Source: Hymenopellis radicata
Taxonomy: Eukaryota; Basidiomycota; Agaricomycetes; Agaricales; Physalacriaceae
Length of the DNA stretch: 64,000 bases
NCBI GenBank assembly: GCA_015501595.1
Contig: JADNRX010000155.1
Coordinates: 1-64,000 of the forward strand
Direction: 5' to 3'
How positions within the stretch are numbered: position 1 is the first letter of the stretch; the number at the start of each line of letters is the position of its first letter. Shown piece after piece: positions 33,511 to 43,555 of the stretch. The notes beneath the pieces were generated by a model. The model searched no databases. It was not told where the DNA came from and saw only the letters and a list, made by a program, of their open reading frames with translations. A program made the translations under genes and the position numbers.

Positions 33511-34410
33511 TTACCGTTTCTGCAGATTTGAGAATGACATGTTGACGCGCCTCAAGGCCTCCGTAAACGTTTCCCAGACGTCAGTACCAGGGCCCTTATA
33601 GAAATCTAGCAGAGAGCTCGGTCATCGACTTCAGTTTGAAAGCAGATAGTCCTACCTTGTGTTTGCCAGGCTGCCCAACAATCAATCATTGGGCTGATGT
33701 ACTGCTTCCAAGCCCCGTTGACACCCAACGGACACGGTCCAGGAAGGAGTTCACAACGTACGTCGCGCGCGAGGATAAAGTGAAAGGCGCGTTGATCAGA
33801 GGCGCAATACGTCATGTTCTTGTTGTCCTGTTGAAGGGATACGAGCTGGGAGGCTTTGACCTCCGGGATTGGCGTCGCCCCGGTATAGATGTTGGAAAAT
33901 GCCAGGAAGACGTCAAATATGATGGCAAGCTCACGTTGAAACGTGAGTTCAGAAGGTAGTTGAAGCGGAGGAGGACTCGGTTTTGAAGGTGCTAACCGGA
34001 AGAAAGCTCTGATGTAGTCGCAGACTTCGGTGGTGCGGTCCTCAGAAGGAGCAGGGCCATCTGGCGCGGCTGAGATGCAACCTCGTACATCAAGCAACAG
34101 CTCGGTGAACGATGCAACCTCTTGCTGGGTCATGCCCACAATAGGTTCGCTAAGCACAGAGCGCGTAATGCCCTCCAATTCTCGACGTACTTCAATACCT
34201 CATGTCTGCGAGTGGATGATGCGTTCCGTTCGACCAGCGAGGAGCGTCTTTTCTCGAAGATCGATGATGGCTTGGTAGCGGTACTGGAAACCCTGTAAGC
34301 GACCGACGGTAGATACGGAGATACGGAGTTAGGGAACACAAAACCGAGGAAAGGAAAGGAAATTTACTCGGCTCGGTCCCATCAGGAACGCCGGCTAGAT
34401 ACAATGACAT
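33511..34410 (-). pseudogene. Unknown minus-strand gene, probably decayed; a second copy lies at 48.9 kb
   Basis: Pieces read ITRSVLSEPIVGMTQQEVAS, YIRAFFRLAPSKPSPPPLQL, IFDVFLAFSNIYTGATPIPE and, at the 3' end in another frame, LLDFYKGPGTDVWETFTEAL ending NLQKR at 33511. An upstream exon reads AIIDLREKTLLAGRTERIIHSQ. Frame changes near 33615 and 34190 lack obvious introns. The segment 33938-34290 is repeated at about 48885-49140. No domain recognised. Confidence 0.45.
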
Positions 34411-34787
34411 GATGTACTTACGTAGGCCTCAATCTACGTCAGTCTCCTGCCACGCACCTACTCCCCACAAGCCTGTCGAGATACTTAGCGATTGGCGTTG
34501 GTGGCGCTGGGAGGCAGGGAGGCAGTGAACCTGAGCAACTGAACCTGAGTGATACTTATAGGCTTTGTGGACCCGGCCCGGTTCGACATCTCTCTTCTTG
34601 ACATTCATCACCTCCAAAGTGCGTGCTATTTGGGTCGGATGGAGTGTGGCTCAACTGAATTTACAGCGTTTTGCGCCGGTATTTTCCATCACTCGAGCAG
34701 CCTGTGCTCCATCTACTGGATTTGTAACCGACGTGAGTGTCGTTTGCCACTTTCAGTACTTGCATTGACCCCCGAAGCAGAAACCTT

Positions 34788-36145
34788 ATGCCTCCAGCTC
34801 TCCCCCAAGAGCTCATCGACCAGATTGTCGATGATGTTCAAGCGGATCCTCGACCAAGCTGGCAGCAACGAGCTGACACCGTCGCTCTTCTCCGGGCAGC
34901 GCGATGTTTTGGTGGTCGTTGCCGCAAATACCTATATCATAAGGTGGATCTCGCTCTCGAAATAACTCCCCCAACCGTCATCAACAAGAGTCTTGACATG
35001 AAGTCTCTCTGCTTCATGGAGCTTGTCCGTCGCACACCAAGTCTTGCCGACCTCGTCAAACACATCCACTATAGCCTGTACTTCGAGCTTAATGATACCT
35101 CCTACATCACGTCTACCCAAGCATGGCGTATGCTTCAAAAATTCGCTCCGTATCTGACCCGCGTAGATATGGTCACACTGAATTTCTATGATTCCCGGGA
35201 CATCTGGGACAGTTCGGACAGTCAGTGCAGTGTATCACTCTTTCGCATGACACTTGATTCCCAGGTACTCGAAGCAATTGGCGTCATTATCCCATCATGC
35301 CCATTTTCGAGGCTTAGGATCCAACAAACGTCACTTCTCCCCGCCCATCTCGTGGGATTCCTGGCGCATTGCCCCCATGTAACCTCTCTCGAGATCCGCG
35401 AGATCTCTGATCCACTGGGAGGTAGCGGCACTTTACAATCCCAGATCCCGGCCGTACCTCCGAAAATTGAAGAGCTGATATTTACCGAGGCTGATGCTTT
35501 CATTTTCGAGATGGTTGAAAACCATGCATTTCGTGCCGTGGTCGCTTCCACGCGACGTCTAGTTTTCTCGTATTTCGAAGAGGGTCGGACAATGTCCGAC
35601 GAAGATAGGTGGGATACAATTGGAGAGTTCATGTCTCAATTAGTGACATTGGAGAAAGTCTTTTTTCTCCTCGGTCATAATTTCAACGGTACGTTTCTCA
35701 TGCTATTCATGCTCTCGCTCACAGTTCTGAGTTCATCAAGCCAGGGGGCGACGATGTGCGCACACTTGTGCATGCTCCTTCACTATGTCTGGAGATGTCT
35801 TATGGCGCCAGTTTACCAAAGCTGTCGAGCGCGTTGAGGCAAAATCCCAGTTACCCCAGCAAGCTTCGGAATTTAGCCATGGTAGTCCATGCGGACTGTA
35901 CTCCGGACCGTAATCCGACCATTGCTCACTGGCGGGAACTGGCATCTGTCCTACACCAACCACGCTTCGCGGCGCTCGAAACAGTCTGCGTTACGTTCGT
36001 TGAAAGCCCTCGGAACAATCATCCTCCCTTAATAGAAGAAGAAGTCTCTCGATGTTTTGCAAATTTCAGTGCAAAGGTGACTGTTAGAAAACTTGACCTA
36101 TCAGTGTGGCCGCAAGTGTATACGTACTTCGAGACTTTCTTTTAG
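34788..36145 (+). CDS. F-box-like protein 2 (paralogue, possible frame break)
   Basis: The ATG at 34788 starts MPPALPQELIDQIVDDV, matching the start of the gene at 32161, followed by ALLRAARCFGGRCRKYLYHK and TPSLADLVKHIHYSLYF. The C-terminal part VRTLVHAPSLCLEM...HWRELASVLHQPRFAALETV lies in another frame after about 35690, exactly where the paralogue has its intron. A GTACGT donor is present at 35689, but I found no acceptor giving a consistent phase. Either the intron is unusual or one base has been gained or lost. The two genes form a tandem pair interrupted by the unknown minus-strand gene. Confidence 0.6.
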
Positions 36146-36369
36146 TCCTACGTACATTTTGTAATCACATTGTGAAATGAACGAAAGGTACTCAACGACC
36201 TAGTACCATGCCACTTTTTTTTCGCAATCGAGCGCCCGCGTGATGCAGCGCTTACGCAGCCTCTCGATAATCCAAACGTATCGTGGCATCTCGAAGCAAA
36301 TAACGGTAGACATCATCAGACGATTCTCATGCTAGTCAGCTCAGGCTCCTGCACTTTCGCGCTCGGGAT

Positions 36370-39051
36370 TTGTGGCGACGGAGCTCCCTGACACTCCCAC
36401 AACTGGAACCGGGTTTTAGGTGGCCTACGTTTCACAGTGTGCAGCCAAAGCTGCCAGTTCCCAAGCTGGTTATCAGCCTTCGCGATAAAAAGAAGGCGAT
36501 CGAGGCGGCACAAAATGAGAAGAGGCCGTATATAGCCGTCGCCCCGGGGGACTCTCTCGCAAGTGTCAGGACGCGAGCAGCTGTAAGGCGCGCTCAGGCG
36601 CGGGTCTTAGAGCGAATGTTGAAGGGTGGTCGCGAGTTTTGGAATGTGGTGAGAGAGTGTACGGCGGCTAAGGACAGGCCGACCCTTGTCGACGCTGAAC
36701 AGCTTGCATTTGTGTTCGAGGCAAGGCTAAATCCGCCAGCCGTTCCGCCGCCTCATTTTGATGAGCACCTCCGCTTGTACTACGAGGCTATGGCGAGGGC
36801 AATCCCTTCCCTCACGGTGGATCGCACTCCTGAGCAGTTCTTTACGAGCCCATTTTCTCCTGCTGAACTCGCAGTGGTACGTGTTGCGCTGCGGAAGAAA
36901 GCAGCAGACTCCGCACGGGGGGCGGATCGTGTGTCATATAAAACAATCCTCACACTGTCAAATGAGGTGCTAGCAGATCTGTTTAATCTGTGCATTCAGA
37001 GGATGGCGGCGCCCGAAGGATGGATGACGACTATTCTGGTTGGACTGTTGAAGCCGGGAAAGGCTTCAGATGATCCTGATGGCTATAGGCTGGTCGGTCT
37101 CGAGAGTTGTTTGCTGAAGGTGCTAACGCTTCTGATTGAGAAGCGCATTCGCAGCTGGGCCGAAGCGCGCAAGTTCTTCCCGGATTCACAGAATGGATTT
37201 CGTGCGGGGCTTAGAACACACAATAATTCATTTGTCCTTCGAGCGGCTATTGACAGAGCTCGCGCTGATGGAAAGACACTCTTCGTGGCGTTTGTGGATC
37301 TCAAGAATGCGTTTCCGGCAACTGATATTCCCACGCTTTGGATGAAGCTGTATACCGCAGGCGTTGCTGGACCGCTGTTCGATTGGCTACGGATGGTATA
37401 TGCGCGGATGAAGTATGTGGTTCGTCATGAGGGAGAGGTGACAGAGGCGTTTAAGTCGCTGATTGGGGTGCTTACGGGAGACACAGCGTCTCCCGTCCTG
37501 TGGAATGTTTTCTTTGCAGATTTGGAAGCGGCGATTGCCCAAGATGCAGATGATCTATATCTCGCGGGTCGAGCAATATCTCATGTGGAGCAAGCCGACG
37601 ATGTCGCCCTATGGTCGACCAGCCAGCCGGGCCTACAGAGGAAGTTGGTGGCTTTCTTTGCCTGGTGCTGTTCGAATTTCATGACTGTCAGCGTCTCAAA
37701 AACCGAATGGATGATATTTGGTCCAATACCGGCGGTGCATCGGCTGCAGCCTCTACTGGTGGATGGGAAGCAGGTCGCGCTGGTGTCTCAGTACAAGTAT
37801 GTGGGCATCGTGTTCACTTCCACAAAGAGGGACATCTTCTTTGCCCATTATGTCGCAAAGGCGGTCAAAGCCATGCGTGTGGCAAGCGTCATTTTTTCAT
37901 TGGAAAATCATGTGGGTGTCTTGACGGTGTCTATGGGCTGCCGCTTGTACCAGGCGTGTGTTGATCCCCACCTCACTTTTGGTTCAGAGGTCGCAATTGA
38001 TGTGCATGCGGCAGGCATCGCGAGGTTGGAGAAAGTCCAGATTTACTTCCTGCGACGGTTGCTGGGACTGACGAGGAGGAGCACAACAATGCCGTTGTAT
38101 ACGGAGACTGGCATGATGCCTCTGCGCTACAGAAGGGTGATATTGGCACTGCGATACGTGCAGTACACCCTAAATCTCAAAGAACACATCTTGGCCGCTA
38201 GCGGGGTGAAGGATTCCCTCGATTTGCATAACCAAAGAATGCCGGGATGGGTGATGGACCTGGAGTATGTGTTGTGTCGGTTGCCGGTGTCCGTCGTCGC
38301 GCCGGGTTGGAGTGGTCGCGACATGAAGACGGACGAGTGGTTCCACGAGGTGGTCGATCGGGTATACCGTGCGTGTGATGCCTGGATGGAGGGGACCGTG
38401 TTGAGTTCACCTCGCCTGTGGATGCTTCATCAACGGTTTCGTGAAATCCGTAACAAGATCGATAGGAAGAGAGAGCGAAATCGGTTGTATTTTGCGAAGC
38501 GACAGCCATGGACAGGCGTGCAAAATCCTGATCATCGTCGAGCGTTAGGCCGCCTCGTGGCCTCGAATCATCGTTTGGCGGTAGAGGTTCTGCGGAGGGG
38601 TGATGGGCAGCGGAGGAGGCCCGTTCCGCGTGAGTGGAGGCTCTGTCGCTTCTGCCGCGGCTGCGTAGAGGATGAGGTCCATGCCTTACTGGTGTGCGAT
38701 GAGAGCGGCGCTCTTGTAGGGTTGCGCAACGCTTTCTGGGACGAGCTCAATGCGAGGGATGCCAGCTGGAAGACGTTGCGCGAAACGGGGCAAGGATTTT
38801 TTGTGCTGCACACACTGTTGTCCTCAGAACGGTCGTGTGCTCGTTTCGGGCAGTATGTCGCCGACGTGTTCACGCTGTTCGACGAGTCTCCGATGTTCAT
38901 TCCAGCAGCGGCTCTGTATGAGGGGGTTTGTAGTCAGGTGGAGGATGCAGTCCAAGACGACGGAGACGACGACCTGGCTGGTGATGAAGATGCCATGGAG
39001 GCCTTGGAATGTGACGATTACATGGCTCTGGCGCTACGGGGATTCGGCTAG
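36370..39051 (+). CDS. Non-LTR retrotransposon reverse transcriptase, long open frame
   Basis: An open frame of about 890 codons without a stop. Reverse-transcriptase motifs are in order: LLKPGKASDDPDGYRLVGL, then NGFRAGLRTHNN, the A motif FVDLKNAF with Asp near residue 310, GVLTGDTASPVLW, and the C motif EQADDVALW with Asp-Asp near residues 410-411. After the thumb region a C-terminal zinc knuckle CRFCRGCVEDEVHALLVC lies near residues 760-777, and an acidic tail ends ALRGFG. The upstream end has no ATG (the frame opens after a stop near 36306), and no endonuclease is seen upstream, so the copy is probably 5' truncated although its polymerase is undamaged. It is related to the LINE fragment at 17.5-19.4 kb. 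Confidence 0.88.
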   Translation: MWRRSSLTLPQLEPGFRWPTFHSVQPKLPVPKLVISLRDKKKAIEAAQNEKRPYIAVAPGDSLASVRTRAAVRRAQARVLERMLKGGREFWNVVRECTAAKDRPTLVDAEQLAFVFEARLNPPAVPPPHFDEHLRLYYEAMARAIPSLTVDRTPEQFFTSPFSPAELAVVRVALRKKAADSARGADRVSYKTILTLSNEVLADLFNLCIQRMAAPEGWMTTILVGLLKPGKASDDPDGYRLVGLESCLLKVLTLLIEKRIRSWAEARKFFPDSQNGFRAGLRTHNNSFVLRAAIDRARADGKTLFVAFVDLKNAFPATDIPTLWMKLYTAGVAGPLFDWLRMVYARMKYVVRHEGEVTEAFKSLIGVLTGDTASPVLWNVFFADLEAAIAQDADDLYLAGRAISHVEQADDVALWSTSQPGLQRKLVAFFAWCCSNFMTVSVSKTEWMIFGPIPAVHRLQPLLVDGKQVALVSQYKYVGIVFTSTKRDIFFAHYVAKAVKAMRVASVIFSLENHVGVLTVSMGCRLYQACVDPHLTFGSEVAIDVHAAGIARLEKVQIYFLRRLLGLTRRSTTMPLYTETGMMPLRYRRVILALRYVQYTLNLKEHILAASGVKDSLDLHNQRMPGWVMDLEYVLCRLPVSVVAPGWSGRDMKTDEWFHEVVDRVYRACDAWMEGTVLSSPRLWMLHQRFREIRNKIDRKRERNRLYFAKRQPWTGVQNPDHRRALGRLVASNHRLAVEVLRRGDGQRRRPVPREWRLCRFCRGCVEDEVHALLVCDESGALVGLRNAFWDELNARDASWKTLRETGQGFFVLHTLLSSERSCARFGQYVADVFTLFDESPMFIPAAALYEGVCSQVEDAVQDDGDDDLAGDEDAMEALECDDYMALALRGFG

Positions 39052-39653
39052 TTGTAGTTTGGTGTGTAGTGTATAATCCTAGTGGTTAACGTGGTGTCTT
39101 GAGAGACTCTGTAAAAATCCGGCTTAATTGAGATGGCTGCCATGGGGTCTGGCAGTCGTTCGTCACTCGTCTGGTGGTGTATGCAAACGACGGCAACTTG
39201 AGTGCCCACTCACATGCGACACTGCTTGGCGACCGCGGGCGTGTGGCCGGGACACGCTAGCGCGGAGCCATGGCTGTTGATATATTATGCAACAGGCGTG
39301 GTCAGCCCCAACTCATACTCATACTCATACTCATCGGACACAGCTGGTGCATCTCGTAATGGTCTGCGGTCGGTTATGACAGAGACCTGGCGTAGTCGTT
39401 CCGCGTGCTACGAGAAGCGTAATCAGGATTTGATGTAAAAGTATGCTGAATTGTATGTCTATGTCTACGCGAGATAAGAGATAAGAGATGAGCTATGCCA
39501 GAGAGATGATGAGAGGTAAAGAAACTGATTCTAGCGATACAGACGGTGATAAAAGAGAAAGAGAGATAGTGAATGTGGTAGTGGTAATAAGGAAAAAAGG
39601 AAGGAATGAGTAGTGATAGTATAGCAGAAATTTTCCTTCATCTTCGACTTCAT
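39052..39653. other. LINE 3' region and spacer with (ACTCAT)n run
   Basis: No gene. A short tandem run of ACTCAT at 39318-39340 may mark the 3' tail of the preceding LINE, since such elements often end in simple repeats. Confidence 0.4.
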
Positions 39654-41248
39654 CTAAGCCGGGGCCGGGTACAAAGTCGTGCAGCTGCGGAAATGCCGAC
39701 ACAAATTCTCCTGCCTCGAGTGTCTCAACAAGCAGAATGCGCAGAGGACATGCATATGGACATGCGCGTTCTCGATGTGCTTCGTCAAGGAACGCGCGCT
39801 TTGATACACGACCCCGCAGTCATCGATGGGACATCTATTGTTGCTCCTCTTGGCCTTCCTGATTTCGCGATGTGTGTCCATATGTGTCCAGAGTTCCTCA
39901 CGTGTGTAGCGGCCATGCTCTTCAGGACAGCCCGCCACGCAGCAGCCGTGCGAGTCCGACCGATAGTAATAGTTGACAGTCGGGCAGATCTTGCTGAGGG
40001 CCTTCCGGCCAGAGGCTGGGAGTGTGGTCTTGCTGTAACTGGAGGGGCTGTCGAGGGGAATAATATTAGTTCGGGATGCAAGGGCAAAAGGCATAAAACT
40101 GACCAGTCGTGTGTGAGGTTCAGTCCACTCGGGACGGACGGCATGAAGCATTGCGTCGGGTCGTACCTGGTGTAACACCTAGCTGAAGCGTAAGGTCCCT
40201 GAGCCGCTTTAATTATCCTGGAACTGGGTCTAAATTAGAGATCTGCTGCAGACATAGGGAACATCGACTGACCGACGTGCAGATCCCAAAGACGAGTGAA
40301 CCAGTGGGACATAGGGAACGTATTCGACCTCTGGCTCCGCCTCCGCCTCTGGAATGACAGGGAAGTAAGGTATAAAATCAAACAAAGGAGCGGCGGGGGC
40401 GACACCCCAAGTGGGAAAAGAATTCAAGTTGGCGGGCGGGGTGAAATCAAGTTGACCCGGGAGCGGAGCGACAGAGGAGAACGGTTGGTTCACATCGTAG
40501 ACGAAGGTGTATGGTCGGAACACGTCGTAGAAGTTTCCTTGGGTTTCGTTGTAGGAGGAGGAGGGGTATGCTCGGTTTTCGTCGTAGAAGATGGTGGTGG
40601 ACACTTGATTTCCGTCGTCAATGGTCTGAGGCTGTTGGCTACACGAAAGGAAGACTCGTCAGAAAAGACTCATAACCGAAAGCAAGGTAATGCAACGTAC
40701 GACGCGTTGCTACCGAAATAAGGTTGAGCTGGATAGTCTGTGTTGGTGTGGGTGGTATCTTGAGGGTTGAGATCCACCAATGACGCGTCGATCCTGCGGT
40801 GGCAAGGTGAGAGAAGTGTAAAGTGTTTGCAGGGTGTAAACATACTTTGGCAGTTCAGGGGAGTTCAAGCGCGCCTCAAAACCGGTGGGTGGGCTGAAGA
40901 TGGAGTTAGGTTTCACGATATTGTAGCGGTGAGGCAGAATGAACATACTTGCAGTGCTTGAAGAAAGGAGTTGGGTCAACCGTAGTGCGAAACTCGTCTG
41001 CGCCGGGAGCTTGGAGGGAATCAGGGTTCTCCGAGAGCATTCTGTAGGCCTTGAGTACTATTTAAAGGGTAGAGTAGGACAAATCCGCACGGTCGCGTAT
41101 CCTCTGCGATGATCGCGTCCAAGTCGTTGGAAGTACCAGAGCTAGGCGCAGAGTTAATACATTGAATAGAGATCCGAAAGCTGAGATAAACGCACTCGTT
41201 GTTGTTGGTGTCGTCAGGAAAAGAGGAGGAATCATAGTTGGAGGCCAT
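39654..41248 (-). CDS. C2H2 zinc-finger protein
   Basis: Start read at ATG 41246-41248 (MASNYDSSSFPDDTNNN). Several short exons follow: SGTSNDLDAIIAED, then MLSENPDSLQAPGADEFRTT...FFKHCK, PTGFEARLNSPELPK, and one with DASLVDLNPQDTTHTNTDYP. A larger exon rich in Tyr/Pro/Phe (STTIFYDENRAYPSSSYNE onward, 40260-40604) looks like a transactivation-type disordered region. The last exon carries zinc fingers: CCVAGCPEEH...ELWTHMDTH, CPIDDCGVVY...SLTKHIENAH and CAFC...ENLCRHFRSC, ending TTLYPAPA at 39654. The overall layout suggests a DNA-binding transcription factor. A TATA-like CATAAATAGG lies about 85 bp upstream (41332-41341 on the + strand). Exon joins are approximate. Confidence 0.65.
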
Positions 41249-42465
41249 GTCGGTACAAGTACTGGAATAGCTGAAGGAGAAGAAGATACAGTGGCTGAGG
41301 AATTGAGGAATGAGAGGAAAACGGTCCACAGCCTATTTATGGAGAAGAAAGTGTGTTGTGTCATGTTGTCGCGTCCACCTGCGATGGTCTTCGGGCCACA
41401 GCGCAAAGGGAGGGTAGGCGTCCATTGCCGTTTTGGGACGACAATAAACCATGTCATGCATCAATCCAGGACTCCGAAAGGTCCAGTCAATGTCATTCTA
41501 TCAGGGCCGTGACAAATTGGACGGGGATGAATTTGGGATTAGCGTGGCGGTAGAAAGCGATGAGTCGCTGCCCATAACGATATTTTCCGCCCTCATGCGT
41601 CCTGGAGGAAGATTTACTTGAAGCCGAGATAAAAAGTTTTCCGAGTTTATTCGCCTGAAGAAACAGGGACGAGCTTAGGCCGGAGTCGCGTTTGGAGACC
41701 TTGAGTGCAAACTTCAAAGGTTGAGAAACGGTTACGGCAGTCAATCGGCAGCGGCAAACACCGATCAATTCATTAACGGCTTTCTCCGGAAGCACTCATT
41801 GTCAATTTGTCAAATGCAAATCCGCGTTCAATACAGCAGAAAACTAGGAAGCGAAGGACATGCAGAAAAACAAGGAGTGCTGAGGATCCAATGTCCAACA
41901 TGGTAAGGTGCCACTCCGCCACTCCCCAGATGCGGGATTACTTCGAATCAAGGTAAGTAAGTACCTCTGAGTCCTGGAATTCTGTTGGCCATGATATTCT
42001 AGTAAGTACCCCGATTCCAAAAAGGAAAATTCGACATCGACCTTTAGGACCTGGAGGTGGCTGCTACTGCTCCAATTGGCGATCCTCGAGGACACTGTCG
42101 CCGGCATTCTCGGTAGAGGATTGTTCTTCAAGTGTAAACGGTCCCACCGGAGTAACTGTCGGCCACGCACAGCTTAGGGGGACCTGACGAGCCAGTATTC
42201 ATTGTGCCACTCGCCTCCCCTTCCCCAACGGTGTTTAGTCTTGTTGACTCTATTGTCCGGCATCAAGATCGATGCCTTCCCCCCTCTTTGAGTGCGCACT
42301 CTCGCGTGATGTGTGCTCCGACCAGAGACGGAGGAGCATACGGCGGCAAATGTCTGCAACGCCAGCGCCAATGATTCGGTAATCAATCTTATTACTTAGC
42401 AGAGCCCGGCCTACTGCCTCCCTACACTGCTTGATCATCAGCAGAAACACCACCAGTGTCTGTGG
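41249..42465. other. Intergenic, no supported gene
   Basis: Short overlapping frames only. The divergent side of the zinc-finger gene promoter lies at the left. Confidence 0.4.
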
Positions 42466-42466
42466 C

Positions 42467-42750
42467 ACCCTCGGTAGTCGTTTCTTCCCCGCGTACCGTC
42501 ATTTCCGGCAGTGTCATCGTCTGCGAGCGTGCCATCATTTTCACCTGTAGTGTCATGCTCACCCGTCGTATCCTCTTCACCCATTCCATAGTCTTCTTCC
42601 GTACTATCGCCATTACCTGTCGTATCTTTCTCGCCCGTACCATCGTCACTCGTCGTATCGTCTTGGCCTGTAGTATCTATCATCGTGGCCTGTCGTATCG
42701 TCTTCACCGGTAGTGTCATCTTCGCCTGTACCATCGTCTTCAGCCATTCC
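42467..42750 (-). repeat. Degenerate 15/18-bp minisatellite encoding Asp-Thr-Thr-Gly repeats
   Basis: On the minus strand the sequence repeats units close to GACGATACGACAGG(T/C)GAA. One frame reads DDTTGEDD-like repeats; the other frames are also open in places. This could be a low-complexity secreted or cell-wall protein piece or a pure minisatellite. No flanking gene was found. Confidence 0.6.
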
Positions 42751-43555
42751 ACTGTACATGCCTTAAACTGTGAAGCTGCGCCCTCTTGTAAATCTATCTG
42801 AGGCCGTGACAGCCCAACGCGTTGCCTCAGTGCCAGTGAACCGATTCAATCCATGGAGAACGAAGGAATGTAGTGCAAGCTTCGAAGAGTTCTAGCGCAC
42901 GATGCATATCCGACACCTAATGAAACAGGGAGAGAAACACAACAGCCAAAGAGAATTCGGCAGTCCCTTGGCTCACGTCCTGAGGGCCAGTGAGTGCGCC
43001 CTTTTTGGTGAACAGTTCTAAGTATACTAGTCTAGTCCAAGTCGGATAGATTCTCGCCGATCTCGAATCGACTAGCGTACGCCGCTCCCAGAAGGTGTCG
43101 CTGCCTCATACCGTGGGCGAGGTGCCGCGCGCGTTTGAGGGAGACTCGAAAGACGGTTGGAGGATGGATGGTGGTAGAATTGATGTCCGACTCGGTGAGT
43201 TGTTTACCCAGTCAGAGTGTTATCGTGACTGATAGTTTAGTACTGCTTGCCAGAGTTCGCGGCAAAGTCACTAGAGCGACTTTAAATGCTCGTGCTAATT
43301 GATGTTTTGCCGGGGACATGTAGTGTAGCAATAATGTACTCGCCGGTCTCTTGTTGAGGCGCGTATTGAATACTCAGAGTCTTGCCTACGTTCTTTCGAC
43401 CTTGACACAATACAGAAAAAACCATTAAAGCATACATCATAACCATAAAGTCTACATCATAACCATAAAGCCTACATCATAACCTTCTAGTATACAGAAT
43501 AACATGAGTGAGAGCGCCAGTACAAAACAAAAAATCATACCACGCATAGAATAAA
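42751..43555. other. Spacer with a tandem 20-bp repeat at 43427-43485
   Basis: No gene. Three near-identical units of about 20 bp (CATAACCATAAAGTCTACAT) stand just downstream of the Ase1 gene end. Confidence 0.6.

Noticed and set aside
39654..40175. 189-codon + strand frame at 39606-40175
   Set aside because: It is antisense to the zinc-finger exon and shows no features of its own.
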